64,000 bases of DNA, from NCBI RefSeq assembly GCF_024707105.1, contig NZ_JANQAJ010000013.1, forward strand, positions 248,001 through 312,000, written 5' to 3'. Shown here piece by piece: positions 54,901-63,770 of this stretch. How positions within the stretch are numbered: the stretch's first letter is position 1; each line of letters starts with the position of its first letter. The notes beneath the pieces were generated by a model that made no database searches, was not told where the DNA came from, and saw only the letters and a list, made by a program, of their open reading frames with translations. The stretch is from Devosia ginsengisoli (GTDB lineage: Bacteria; Pseudomonadota; Alphaproteobacteria; Rhizobiales; Devosiaceae). The position numbers and the translations under genes were made by a program.

Positions 54901-55633
54901 CGGTGGCCTCCGGCTTCTGGCGATAGACCATGTCGCCGTCGAATTTCGGCGCCATGCCGGGCTCCAGCAGCCCTTCCAGCGAGAAGGAGAAACCCGCCGA
55001 TTGCGGCTGCAGGAACAGGGAAACCCGCGCCTTGCCGGCATCATCGACCAGGCTCGAATTGAACCGGACGCCATAGGACTGGTCGCGATAGGACCCATTG
55101 CCCTGGAACGAGAATGGGCCGCTGAACCCACCAAGACGCAGCTCGCCGGTGACATCGCTGGCAACGAACGTCTCGCCGGAACGGCGATCCATCAGGCGCA
55201 CCGTGGCATCGACTACGCTGGTCTGCCCGAGCCCGACCCCGCCAGTGCCTGCAGCCAGCGCCACGCCACTGCCGAAAAAGCCGCTCTCATCCACGGTGAA
55301 ATCGATCACCGGCTGGCGCAGCACGAGGCTGGTGACGTTGTAGTTGTCGCGCAGGAAATCCATCAGCGCGAACTCGGCTTCGACGCTGTCTACCGTCGCC
55401 GCCGGTTCCTCGGGCGAGCCCACCAGCACATCGGAAAACCGCAGCCGGGGCTGCGGCAGCAGCGTGAAGTCGATCTCGCCGCGCACCGTGACCGGCGTGC
55501 CGAGGACGTCAGTCGCCAGCTCTTCCATCCGCCCGCGATAATCGCTCCAGCGGATGAAATGCGGCGCGATGAAAGCGCCGGCCAGCACGATGATCGCCAG
55601 CAGGCCGACGACGATGTAGATGCGATTGAGCAC
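52000..55633 (-). pseudogene. AsmA-family protein gene with a frameshift at a G8 run
   Basis: Two adjacent reading frames (55633-53642, 663 residues, and a part ending at 52000) are one AsmA-like protein. The first frame ends TGGA-stop at a run of eight G on the coding strand (C8 at 53647-53654). With seven G the frame runs on without a stop, TGGLESTDIAGLTRQIGFGD, and would give about 1,210 residues. The N-terminus has a membrane anchor (IYIVVGLLAIIVLAGAFIAPHFI) and an AsmA domain. A helical Glu/Arg/Ala-rich segment and a Pro-rich tail close it. AsmA-like proteins carry lipids across the periplasm. It is a pseudogene, a phase-variable gene, a slippage-dependent gene, or a sequencing error. 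Confidence 0.8.
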
Positions 55634-55731
55634 TGTGCGTGACTATCCGATTTCCCGCGGCAGAGTGTAGGCAAGCCGGCTCCCGGCGCAACCCCGCCAT
55701 TGCCGCGATACAGAGCAGATTTGTCGCGCCC

Positions 55732-55764
55732 AAAACGAAGCGGCCGGACCTTTCGGCCCGGCCA
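55732..55764 (-). terminator. Terminator of the phytase/esterase-like gene
   Basis: GGCCGGGCC and GGTCCGGCC pair across GAAA on the minus strand with one G-T wobble; TTCGTTTT follows. Confidence 0.75.
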
Positions 55765-55786
55765 CTCTCATTGCTGTGGCAACGCC

Positions 55787-57958
55787 TTAGAGCGCGCCGA
55801 TGGACCAGAAGAAGGTTTCGCCCGACGAGTCGTCGACGCCATCATTGTCGGTGATCACGAAGCCGTTGCCGGCGGCGTCGACCGCGAAGCTCTCGACCTT
55901 GTCGACCACATAGCCGTTGTTGGCGGCGAGGTCGGGCACGAGGTCACGCACCAGTTCCTTGCTGACGGTGGGCAAATCGCCGCCCAGTTCGGCCGGAACC
56001 AGCTCGCTTACCGGCACGCGGTAGAGCGCCTTGAGCTTGGCATTGCCGGCGATCTGGTTGTCGCGTTCGATGATATAGGCGTAGTCGCCGTGGACGGTGA
56101 TTTCGCTGAGCCCGACCCAGCCGCCTTCCGGCGCGGCTTCGAGCGGGTAGCGCACCGCGCCCCATTCCTCGGTGTCGGTATTGTAGGAAACCAGCTTCAC
56201 GAAGCCCTTTTCGTCATCCTTCCACTCGCGCTGGATGGCGATCCACAGCGTGTCGCCGATCTTGGCCACGCCTTCCGAACCCGAACGGGTTTCGCCGGCC
56301 AGCAGGGCCGCCGGATAGGCGATCTCGTCTTCGATCTCACCATCGGCATTGACGTGGAACAGGGCATGCGGGGTCAGCACAGCGGTGTCGCCCTCCGAAG
56401 CCAGCCAGAAGCCGCCTTCGCCATCCAGCGTGATGCCTTCGAGATCGAGTTTCTGGGCAGGGACGCCATTGCGGGTCACCACGGTCTTCTTGACGATGCG
56501 GGCCGGCTTGGCGGTCGCGTCGATCTCGTAGATATAGGCTTCGCTGAAGGCGCTGTCGCTGACGGCATAGAGGATGCCCGGCTTTTCGGCATCGCCCACG
56601 GCGCCCGAAAGTGCGGCCCAGCCGATCGGCTTACCGTCGGCATCGAGGTCCGACATGATCTGGGGATAGGCCGGCTCGCCTTCGCTGAGCTCGAAGATCA
56701 TGACATGGGCACCGGCCAGCCCGTCGGGGCTGAGGTCGGTTTCATTGGCGGTCACGTAGAGATTGCGCGACGGAATGGCCAGCGCACCCTCCGGGCCAAG
56801 GCCCGACGGGATCGACTGCCAGTATTCCGGCACATCGCCGGTATCCTTGTAGATCGCGACCAGCGAGGACCGTTCCTGGTTGACGAAGATGAACTTCGTC
56901 TCGCCGAACGTGCCCACTTCCATGCCTTCGGGCTCGATACCCTTGGCGTCCGAACGGCCTTCTGGATAATGGCCGAGCTGGGCGGCGATATATTCCATCG
57001 ACGGGCCGCTCTCATAGAGTTCGGTGCCATCCTTGTGGAAGATGGTGAAACCACGCGAGCCGCCTTCATAGTCGCCTTCATTGGCGATGATGATGCGGTT
57101 CTCGTCGAGCCACTGCACGGCATCGGGCTCGCGCTTGCGGCCCGGCTGGTTCTCGGTGAAGCTAAGGCGACCATCGTCGGTGGCGTCGATGCCTTCGAGA
57201 TCGACCGTACCGGCGCTGAAATCATTGATGATTTCACCGGTTTCGCCGTTGAGGATGACGATGTGGTTGTTTTCCTGCAGCGTCACGGCCAGTTCGTTGA
57301 GGCTGTTGAAATCGGTATATTCCGGCTCGGCATCCTCACCGGCAAAGTCGGCCACGCCGGCCAGTTCGGTGACGCGCATCGTGCCGCAATCGACCGTGCC
57401 GTCGGCCACGTCGAAGAAGGTGATATTGCCGCTCGGCAGTTGCGGGATCACGCCGTCATTGAACTCTTCATTGCGCTGGTTTTCCATCGAGATGGCGATC
57501 AGCGAGGCGTCGGCATTCTTGGCAATGGCGTCGGGCTGCCCGCCGAGATCGCAGGTGATCTCGATGGTCTTGCTGGCAATGTCGATGACCGAAAGATAGC
57601 CTGATGGCGCGGTGAAATCCTCGGTCGTATCCGACGTCACCAGCGCCTTGTCGCCGATAACGGTGACCGAGGTCGGGCCGCCATCCAGCGCCACGAAGCC
57701 TGCGGCCTTGGGAGCGGTCGGGTCGGTGATATCGACAAAGCCGATGCCGCCCAGCAGGGCGTTGGAATAGACCAGCACCATGCCGTCTTCGGTGGCGGTG
57801 ATGATTTCGGCCGAGTTCTCGACGCCGGCTTCGGCGTCGGGATTGTTCAGTGCCACCGGGAAGCTGGCAATGCGGTTGAAATATTCGGCCGCGGCGACCG
57901 AAGCTGTCGTGGCCAGCAATGCGGCGGTGATCGCAACCAGATGTCTTGGCTTAAGCAT
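55787..57958 (-). CDS. Exported esterase-like-phytase / beta-propeller protein
   Basis: 723 residues from the ATG at 57958, preceded by AGGGGC. A signal peptide (MLKPRHLVAITAALLATTASVAAA) is followed by repeated blades suited to beta-propellers: LVYSNALLGGIGFVDITDP, GYLSVIDIASKTIEI, DAVQWLDENRIIIANEGDYEGGSRGFTIF, and a C-terminal esterase-like-of-phytase domain containing LDLEGITLDGEGGFWLASEGD and GSEGVAKIGDTLWIAIQREWK. The acidic D/E-rich loops suit Ca2+ binding. It is a periplasmic or secreted phosphoesterase by family inference. A four-fold phased Pho-box array lies upstream, making a phosphate-starvation role likely. Confidence 0.85.
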   Translation of the reverse strand: MLKPRHLVAITAALLATTASVAAAEYFNRIASFPVALNNPDAEAGVENSAEIITATEDGMVLVYSNALLGGIGFVDITDPTAPKAAGFVALDGGPTSVTVIGDKALVTSDTTEDFTAPSGYLSVIDIASKTIEITCDLGGQPDAIAKNADASLIAISMENQRNEEFNDGVIPQLPSGNITFFDVADGTVDCGTMRVTELAGVADFAGEDAEPEYTDFNSLNELAVTLQENNHIVILNGETGEIINDFSAGTVDLEGIDATDDGRLSFTENQPGRKREPDAVQWLDENRIIIANEGDYEGGSRGFTIFHKDGTELYESGPSMEYIAAQLGHYPEGRSDAKGIEPEGMEVGTFGETKFIFVNQERSSLVAIYKDTGDVPEYWQSIPSGLGPEGALAIPSRNLYVTANETDLSPDGLAGAHVMIFELSEGEPAYPQIMSDLDADGKPIGWAALSGAVGDAEKPGILYAVSDSAFSEAYIYEIDATAKPARIVKKTVVTRNGVPAQKLDLEGITLDGEGGFWLASEGDTAVLTPHALFHVNADGEIEDEIAYPAALLAGETRSGSEGVAKIGDTLWIAIQREWKDDEKGFVKLVSYNTDTEEWGAVRYPLEAAPEGGWVGLSEITVHGDYAYIIERDNQIAGNAKLKALYRVPVSELVPAELGGDLPTVSKELVRDLVPDLAANNGYVVDKVESFAVDAAGNGFVITDNDGVDDSSGETFFWSIGAL

Positions 57959-58000
57959 GATGGAGCCCCTGTTGGAATAGGCTCCGCATAGGGCGGCGGA

Positions 58001-58040
58001 AAGACAGCGCCGTGACACAGCCATGACGTATCGGTGACAG
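58001..58040 (-). promoter_or_regulatory. Tandem Pho-box array upstream of the phytase-like gene
   Basis: On the plus strand four heptamers at exact 11-bp spacing: AAGACAG (58001), GTGACAC (58012), ATGACGT (58023) and GTGACAG (58034), each matching ATGACAG at 5-6 of 7 positions. On the gene's strand they read as CTGTCAT-type repeats 43-82 nt before the start codon, the usual place for PhoB activation. This is two overlapping Pho boxes. Confidence 0.7.
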
Positions 58041-58159
58041 TGCGCCGTTCTATACACCCGGCCCGCCAGACCCTATATTGCCAACGAGAACAAAATAAGA
58101 TTCGTCAATCCCCGCGCTGCGTCTGCCGGCCCCGGCACGCGGCGATGGAAAGGCCCCTA

Positions 58160-60502
58160 ATGCCCGGTGTACCCCACCCAATCGACCGCCCCTCGTCGGG
58201 GCCGATCACCAGCCAGTTCGGCCGGCAGCAATCGCCTGATTATCTCAAGGGCCTCAATGAGGAACAGCGCGAGGCGGTGCTGACCGTTGACGGGCCGCTG
58301 CTGGTGCTGGCTGGCGCCGGTACGGGCAAGACGCGTGTCCTGACCACCCGCATTGCCCATATCCTCACCACCAAGCGCGCCTGGCCGTCCGAAATCCTGT
58401 CGGTGACCTTCACCAACAAGGCAGCGCGCGAGATGAAGGAACGCATCGGCCATCTGGTCGGCGCAGGCGTCGAGGGCATGCCCTGGCTTGGCACGTTCCA
58501 CTCGATCGGTGCCCGCATCCTGCGCCGCCATGCCGAACTGGTCGGCCTCAAGTCCGATTTCACCATTCTCGATACCGACGACCAGATCCGCCTTATCAAG
58601 CAATTGCTCGATGTCGAGAATATCGACGAGAAACGCTGGCCGGCCCGCCAGTTCGCCGGGATGATGGATACCTGGAAGAACAAGGGCCTGCTGCCCAAGG
58701 ACATTTCCCCGGCCGAGAGCGGGTCCTATGCCAATGGCCGCGGCGCCAGGCTCTATGCCGACTACCAGGCGCGGCTCAAGGTGCTCAACGCCGCAGATTT
58801 CGGCGACCTGCTGCTCGAAAACATCCGGCTGTTCAAGGAATATCCGGATGTGCTGGCCGACTATCATCGGCGCTTCAAATACATGCTGGTCGACGAATAC
58901 CAGGACAGCAACACCGCTCAATATCTCTGGCTGCGGCTGCTGGCGCAGGGCAAGCCGGCCAGCGAGGCCAATATCTGCGTCGTGGGCGACGACGACCAGT
59001 CCATCTATGGCTGGCGCGGCGCCGAGGTCGACAACATCCTGCGCTTCGAGAAGGATTTTCCCGGCGCCAGGGTCATCAAGCTGGAACGCAATTATCGCTC
59101 GACCTCCAACATCCTCAAGGCCGCTTCCACGCTGATCGCCTTCAATGAGGGCCGGCTGGGCAAGACGTTGCAGACCGATGTGGGCGAAGAGGGCGAGCCG
59201 GTTTCGGTGACCTCCGTCTGGGACAGCGAGGAGGAAGCCCGCACCATTGGCGACGAGATCGAAAACTATCAGCGCCAGGGCGAAGACCTCAATTCCATGG
59301 CCATCCTGGTCCGCGCCTCATTCCAGATGCGCGAATTCGAGGAACGCTTCATCACGCTGGGGCTGAACTATCGCGTCATCGGCGGCCCGCGCTTCTATGA
59401 GCGCAAGGAAATCCGCGACGCCATCGCCTATCTGCGCGTGGTGTCCAACCCGTCCGATGGTTTGAGCTTCGAGCGTATCGTCAATACGCCCAAGCGCGGG
59501 CTGGGCGACAGCACGGTGCAGTTGCTGCACAACGCGTCACGCTCGGCCAATGTGTCGCTGCTGGCAGCCACGCGCATGCTGCTCGAAACCGAGGAGCTCA
59601 AGCCCAAGCAGCGCACGACGCTGCGCGAGCTGGTCGGCCAGTTCGACAATTGGTCGGCGCGGCTCAATGCCATTCCGCATTACGAATTGGCCGAACAGAT
59701 TCTCGACGAAAGCGGCTATACCGCCATGTGGCAGGCCGACAAATCGCCGGATTCGCCTGGACGGCTGGAAAACCTCAAGGAACTCGTGCGCTCCATGGAG
59801 GAATTCGAGACGCTGGGCGGGTTCCTGGAACACATTTCGCTGGTCATGGACCGCGACACGGCCGAAGCCGAGGACGCCGTTTCGATCATGACGCTGCATT
59901 CGGCCAAGGGGCTGGAATTCAACACGGTTTTCCTGCCCGGCTGGGAGGAAGGCCTGTTCCCCAGCCAGCGCACCATGGACGAAAGCGGTCGCGCCGGGCT
60001 CGAGGAGGAACGGCGGCTGGCCTATGTCGGCATCACTCGCGGCCGCAAGCGCGTGCGACTGTCGGTGGCGCAGAACCGCCGCATCCACGGCCTCTGGCAA
60101 TCGGCCATTCCCAGCCGCTTCCTCGATGAGTTGCCGGCCGATGCCGTCGAGGTCACCGATACCGGCTCATCTTATGGCGGCTACGGCTATGGCGGCGGCG
60201 CCACCAGCAGGTTCAACAAGGCCGATCCGTTCGAAAGCGTCTACGAAACGCCCGGCTGGCAGCGCGCTCGCGCCCAGCAGTCGAGCCGCAAGAGCGCCGG
60301 TCCCCTGACCATCGACGGCGACCTCGTCGCCCGCTCGGTGGACCTGGGCAATGACCGCTCCGCCTTCGGGCTGGGCGAGCGGGTGTTTCACCTGAAATTC
60401 GGCTACGGCGCCATCGCCGAAATCGAGGGCAACAAGCTGACCATCGATTTCGAGAAGGCGGGGCGCAAGAAGGTGCTGGAGAGCTTCATCAAGAAGGGGT
60501 GA
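58160..60502 (+). CDS. uvrD: UvrD/PcrA/Rep-type DNA helicase
   Basis: 780 residues from the ATG at 58160, with AAAGG upstream; an ATG five codons earlier is possible. SF1A helicase: LNEEQREAVLTVDGPLLVLAGAGTGKTRVLTTRIAHIL (Walker A), TFTNKAAREMKERI (Ia), YMLVDEYQDSNTAQY (II), VVGDDDQSIYGWRGA (III), and VSIMTLHSAKGLEFNTVFLPGWEEGLFPS (V/VI), with a C-terminal Tudor-like HLKFGYGAIAEIEGNKLTIDFEKAGRKKVLESFI. It unwinds DNA in repair and in removal of recombination complexes. Symbol could be pcrA; UvrD and PcrA forms are not separable by eye. Confidence 0.95.
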   Translation: MPGVPHPIDRPSSGPITSQFGRQQSPDYLKGLNEEQREAVLTVDGPLLVLAGAGTGKTRVLTTRIAHILTTKRAWPSEILSVTFTNKAAREMKERIGHLVGAGVEGMPWLGTFHSIGARILRRHAELVGLKSDFTILDTDDQIRLIKQLLDVENIDEKRWPARQFAGMMDTWKNKGLLPKDISPAESGSYANGRGARLYADYQARLKVLNAADFGDLLLENIRLFKEYPDVLADYHRRFKYMLVDEYQDSNTAQYLWLRLLAQGKPASEANICVVGDDDQSIYGWRGAEVDNILRFEKDFPGARVIKLERNYRSTSNILKAASTLIAFNEGRLGKTLQTDVGEEGEPVSVTSVWDSEEEARTIGDEIENYQRQGEDLNSMAILVRASFQMREFEERFITLGLNYRVIGGPRFYERKEIRDAIAYLRVVSNPSDGLSFERIVNTPKRGLGDSTVQLLHNASRSANVSLLAATRMLLETEELKPKQRTTLRELVGQFDNWSARLNAIPHYELAEQILDESGYTAMWQADKSPDSPGRLENLKELVRSMEEFETLGGFLEHISLVMDRDTAEAEDAVSIMTLHSAKGLEFNTVFLPGWEEGLFPSQRTMDESGRAGLEEERRLAYVGITRGRKRVRLSVAQNRRIHGLWQSAIPSRFLDELPADAVEVTDTGSSYGGYGYGGGATSRFNKADPFESVYETPGWQRARAQQSSRKSAGPLTIDGDLVARSVDLGNDRSAFGLGERVFHLKFGYGAIAEIEGNKLTIDFEKAGRKKVLESFIKKG

Positions 60503-60527
60503 GGCTCCCCGCTACCCCCGCCACGAT

Positions 60528-60647
60528 GTCATCCCGGCGAAGGCCGGGATCCATCCCGAGATGACAGCCTGTCAATGATCGAAGGAACGAACCACCTTGC
60601 GGCTGTGGCTCGATCTCAGGATGGATCCCGGCCTTCGCCGGGATGAC
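60528..60647. repeat. 29-bp perfect inverted repeat pair
   Basis: Left arm 60528-60556 (starts GTCATCCCGGCGAAGGCCGG) and right arm 60619-60647 are perfect reverse complements across 29 bp, with a 62-bp centre. Each arm is itself partly palindromic. It sits between convergent genes, the usual setting for REP/BIME elements. Confidence 0.8.
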
Positions 60648-60690
60648 ACGGCGGTTGCGGCACCCCGGTGCCCCACGACTCGGCTTACCG

Positions 60691-61113
60691 CTACGGAAAC
60701 CGCTTCCCGATCTCCGCCACATAGGCCTGGGCCAGCTTCTCGAATGTCGCCGCATCCAGCGCGACCGCCTGCCCCACCGCAATCCCCGCCACGGCCTTGT
60801 CGGCCTTGTATTTGATCGTCTTGTTCTCCTTGAGCACCCCGTCATGTTCCATGATGGAATCGCTCAGCATCCGCACCTCGTTGAGCGGGTTGCCGTCCTT
60901 GCCTTCGGCGCCGCGCATGCGGTGCATGAAGTGGTGGTCGAGGGCGAGCAGCATGGAATTGAAATAGCCCGGCGCAAAACCGGCCAAAGCCGCTTCCGCC
61001 TTGGGATTGCCCTTCACCGCCGCCGCGAGCGCGGCATAGGCGGCGAGTTGTTCCTCCACCTTGGCGGCGGTGAGTTGCACATAGACTTCCGGGTAGCTGG
61101 TGACGGCGAGCAC
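60691..61113 (-). CDS. Conserved-looking helical protein of unknown function
   Basis: 140 residues from a GTG at 61113 with AAAGGA about 8 nt upstream; the frame continues further 5' without signals. The sequence is soluble and mostly alpha-helical (KVEEQLAAYAALAAAVKGNPKAEAALAGF, MLLALDHHFMHRMRG), with an EHDGVLKENKTIKYKADKAVAG loop. His-rich HHFMH may bind metal. No family is recognised. Confidence 0.7.
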   Translation of the reverse strand: MLAVTSYPEVYVQLTAAKVEEQLAAYAALAAAVKGNPKAEAALAGFAPGYFNSMLLALDHHFMHRMRGAEGKDGNPLNEVRMLSDSIMEHDGVLKENKTIKYKADKAVAGIAVGQAVALDAATFEKLAQAYVAEIGKRFP

Positions 61114-61271
61114 GGTGAAACATCCTTTGTCTGCAGCCGGAAACCCGGCCTTCGCTCCATGTCGGCCAGCTTTCCCGCACTTCGACATTTTTGGCCAAAG
61201 ATTTCTGCACCGGCCTTTTGTGCGGACGCATGGCGGCTTATCTCTTGGCCCAGCACAGCAGGAGAGACCGC

Positions 61272-61589
61272 ATGATCATCTCGACCACGCCTACGCTCGA
61301 AGGCCGCCCGGTGCGGGAGTATCTCGGCATCGTCACCGGCGAGGTGATCGTCGGCGCCAATATTTTCAAGGACCTGTTTGCCGGCATCCGCGACATCGTC
61401 GGCGGCCGGGCCGGCGCCTATGAGGGCGCCCTGCGCGATGCCCGCCGCCAGGCCTATGAGGAACTGCGCTACGAGGCCGAACGCATGGGCGCCGATGCCG
61501 TGGTCGGCGTCGATCTTGATTATGAAGTCGTCGGCCAGGGCGGCTCCATGCTGATGGTTTCGATCTCGGGGACCGCGGTGAAGCTGTAG
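61272..61589 (+). CDS. YbjQ/UPF0145 family protein
   Basis: 105 residues, ATG at 61272 with GGAGAG upstream. [64 protein letters not shown] and [14 protein letters not shown] are the family signature. Forms pentamers with a putative metal-binding site; role unknown. Confidence 0.93.
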   Translation: MIISTTPTLEGRPVREYLGIVTGEVIVGANIFKDLFAGIRDIVGGRAGAYEGALRDARRQAYEELRYEAERMGADAVVGVDLDYEVVGQGGSMLMVSISGTAVKL

Positions 61590-61600
61590 GTTTTTGTTGG

Positions 61601-61720
61601 GATACCCCCTCCTGGCCTCCCCCTGACAGGGGGAGGAACAGACCGGGTGTTTGGCACTATTTTGTCCAACCCCACTGTGCGGCTCCTCCCCCTATCAGGG
61701 GGAGGTTGGGAGGGGGTATC
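61601..61720. repeat. Inverted pair of C/G-rich repeats
   Basis: GATACCCCCTCC with a CTCCCCCTGACAGGGGGAG hairpin on the left, and a near mirror copy on the right ending GGGAGGGGGTATC, separated by about 50 bp. It lies between convergent genes, next to the ABM-gene stop. Confidence 0.7.
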
Positions 61721-61727
61721 CGCTTAC

Positions 61728-62018
61728 CTAGAGCCCCACGCCGCCGAGCGGCTCGGTCTCGAATCGCTCGCCGAAGCCGGCGATCAGCGGCCGGGCCTGC
61801 GCGATGGTGGCCTGTACCTGGGGCAATTGCAGCGAGCCGGCATGGCTTTCCTTGCTGTCCCAGGCCTCGGTGATCCAGAGTCCATCCTCGTTATCAGGGT
61901 CGCGCGCGATGATGTAGCTCAGGCAACCGGGCATGGCGCCGACATTTTCCAGCAGGATCGCCAGCAAGTCCTCGCGCTTGCCCGGCGCCGCCAACATCTT
62001 CCCGATCAAGCCATACAT
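61728..62018 (-). CDS. Antibiotic biosynthesis monooxygenase (ABM) domain protein
   Basis: 96 residues, single ABM ferredoxin-like domain: MYGLIGKMLAAPGKREDLLAILLENVGAMPGCLSYIIARDPDNEDGLWITEAWDSKESHAGSL. Members include quinol monooxygenases (YgiN) and haem-degrading enzymes. The substrate is not evident. GGAGGACAGGG precedes the ATG. Confidence 0.9.
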   Translation of the reverse strand: MYGLIGKMLAAPGKREDLLAILLENVGAMPGCLSYIIARDPDNEDGLWITEAWDSKESHAGSLQLPQVQATIAQARPLIAGFGERFETEPLGGVGL

Positions 62019-62121
62019 CCCTGTCCTCCACCGAATCTACACCACTCCGCCAGCGCGGGGATAAGTCAGATTGACCTCGCAGCGGACATGGCGCAACTAA
62101 GCGTCAAATCCTGTCAGGAGA

Positions 62122-63000
62122 GTGCCATGCAAGTCGATCAGCTTTCCTCCCCTCCCCCTCACCAAGGACCAGGCTTATGCCCTGGTCGATGCCGTGATGG
62201 AGCGGGACGACCTGGCGCTGACTGCCTCGGCGCATGAGAATGAAGAAACCGGCGAATGGATTTTCGAGGCCACCTGCGACAGCCCGCCCGATATTGATTC
62301 CTTTGTTGAACTGGCCCGGCAAGCCCTTGGCGGCACTGTGGAATTTTCGGTGGTGCCTATCGACCCTGATATCAACTGGGTGGCCAAGTCGCTGGAAGGC
62401 CTGGCGCCGGTCATTGCCGGCGGCTTCTATGTCTATGGCAGCCACGAGACCGGGCAGGTTCCCGGCGGGCTGACGCCGATGAAAATCGATGCGGCACAAG
62501 CCTTTGGCACGGGTCACCACGAAACCACGACCGGATGCCTCGAAGCCATCGATAAGGTGCTCAAGCGCCGCCGGCCCCGCCATATGCTCGATGTCGGCAC
62601 CGGCACCGGGGTTCTCGCCATCGCTTTGGCCAAGCGCACGCGGACCGCTGTGATCGCCAGTGATATCGACCCGGTTTCGGTGACCACCACCATCGAGAAC
62701 GCGGCGCAGAACGGGGTCGGCAAGCTGATCGTCGCGCTGGAGGCAACCGGGGTAAACCATTCCACCATCATCCGAAATGCGCCCTATGACCTGATCGTGG
62801 CCAATATCCTCGCCGGTCCGCTGGCCGCTTTGGCCCCCGCCATCGGGCGCATCGCCGGCAAGGGAGCGACGATCATCCTGTCGGGCATTCTGGAGCATCA
62901 GGCGCGCGGCGTGATCAACGCCTATGCCCGCCAGGGCATGGTGCTGAACCAGAAATTGCAGCGCAAGGACTGGACCACGCTGATCCTGGAAATGCCGTAA
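62122..63000 (+). CDS. prmA: Ribosomal protein L11 methyltransferase
   Basis: 292 residues from a GTG at 62122. SAM-binding LDVGTGTGVLAIALAKRTRTAVIASDIDP, the GTGHHETTTGCLEAI stretch and DLIVANILAGPL (NPPY-like substrate loop) are typical PrmA motifs. It trimethylates lysines and the N-terminus of L11. The start is doubtful: AGGAGA abuts this GTG with no spacing, but is well spaced for the ATG at 62127, which is out of frame by one base. Removing one C from the C5 run at 62154-62158 would join that ATG to the gene (MQVDQLSSPPLTKDQ). Body of the gene is intact. Confidence 0.9.
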   Translation: MPCKSISFPPLPLTKDQAYALVDAVMERDDLALTASAHENEETGEWIFEATCDSPPDIDSFVELARQALGGTVEFSVVPIDPDINWVAKSLEGLAPVIAGGFYVYGSHETGQVPGGLTPMKIDAAQAFGTGHHETTTGCLEAIDKVLKRRRPRHMLDVGTGTGVLAIALAKRTRTAVIASDIDPVSVTTTIENAAQNGVGKLIVALEATGVNHSTIIRNAPYDLIVANILAGPLAALAPAIGRIAGKGATIILSGILEHQARGVINAYARQGMVLNQKLQRKDWTTLILEMP

Positions 63001-63095
63001 CGCGAAGGCCGAATGCGTTAGCAGACTGTTAGCATCGACGAAGCCGACGTGTGAATCGAACAGCGGTAGAACGAGGCGGCGTCGAAGCTCAAAAG

Positions 63096-63184
63096 CCCTC
63101 ATGGTGAGCTTGTCGAACCAGGAGGGCGGGCGAGTGGAGCTATCGTGCCACGCCCTCGTGGTTCGACACGCTCACCATGAGGGC
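63096..63184. repeat. TGAGCTTGTCGAA-type interspersed repeat, paired copy C
   Basis: Two inverted arms (CCCTCATGGTGAGCTTGTCG and CTCGTGGTTCGACACGCTCA) around a GC-rich centre, between prmA and the small gene at 63274. Same family as 11056, 17032 and 51966. Confidence 0.75.
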
Positions 63185-63209
63185 TGCTGGGGGCCCGAAC
63201 ATATCTCAG

Positions 63210-63243
63210 AAAAGCAAAATCCCCGAAGCGGGCTCCGGGGATC
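63210..63243 (-). terminator. Terminator of the 43-residue gene
   Basis: On the minus strand ATCCCCGGAG and CTTCGGGGAT form the stem around GCCCG, followed by TTTGCTTTT, about 31 nt after the stop of the small gene at 63274. Confidence 0.75.
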
Positions 63244-63273
63244 GACAGATCGTCAGCAATAAACTGCAGCGCC

Positions 63274-63405
63274 TTACGGGCGCTTGGTGAATGCGCCGAT
63301 CAGCTGGTGCTGCATGCGGTAGCTGACCTGGCGGCTCGATTCACGACCGCGGGCGTCAATGACGGACCCCAGGGCCTTGCGGAAATCGTTCTTGCTCTCG
63401 GTCAT
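63274..63405 (-). CDS. Small basic protein (43 residues), unknown function
   Basis: MTESKNDFRKALGSVIDARG then RESSRQVSYRMQHQLIGAFTKRP. The ATG at 63405 has GGAG 7 nt upstream, and the gene ends in a strong terminator, so this is a real short transcription unit. Arg/Lys-rich, no membrane segment. An 11-bp hairpin with arms in 63423-63451 lies in its leader. No family recognised. Confidence 0.65.
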   Translation of the reverse strand: MTESKNDFRKALGSVIDARGRESSRQVSYRMQHQLIGAFTKRP

Positions 63406-63526
63406 CTCAGTCTCCATGCACTCATGACGATGGTCTGTTGCCATCGTCGTGATCCATTTAGCCTCACGCGTAAGGTTTGGTTAGGCCCTCTGGGTCAGAC
63501 CAGCCCTGCGAAACGCGCAAGTCCCG

Positions 63527-63661
63527 TTACTGCTTCGTTAATTTTTCGTTCAGCTTGCCGTAGTCGCGCTCATAGCGCGCCACATACTGGCGGGCCTGGC
63601 GCTCGCGGCCAGCGATCAATGCGTCGAAAGCCCGGCTCAGGAAATTCTTGTCGCGTTCCAT
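63527..63661 (-). CDS. Small basic protein (44 residues), unknown function
   Basis: MERDKNFLSRAFDALIAGRE then RQARQYVARYERDYGKLNEKLTKQ. AAGGAGAG lies 5 nt before the ATG. The sequence is an amphipathic, highly charged helix; similar tiny proteins occur in other Rhizobiales without known function. Precedes the 43-residue gene on the same strand. Confidence 0.7.
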   Translation of the reverse strand: MERDKNFLSRAFDALIAGRERQARQYVARYERDYGKLNEKLTKQ

Positions 63662-63770
63662 CTTCGCTCTCCTTCGTTCAGAGACTAAGGTAGGTCGAAG
63701 CTGGCGATTTACTACGCCCCAAACTTCACGACAGCCATGACCGGAACGCAACCCGGCCCAAGGATACACC

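Noticed and set aside
55700-57604. A 634-residue open frame opposite the phytase-like gene
   Set aside because: Same explanation; the minus-strand gene has a signal peptide, a Shine-Dalgarno sequence and recognisable domains.
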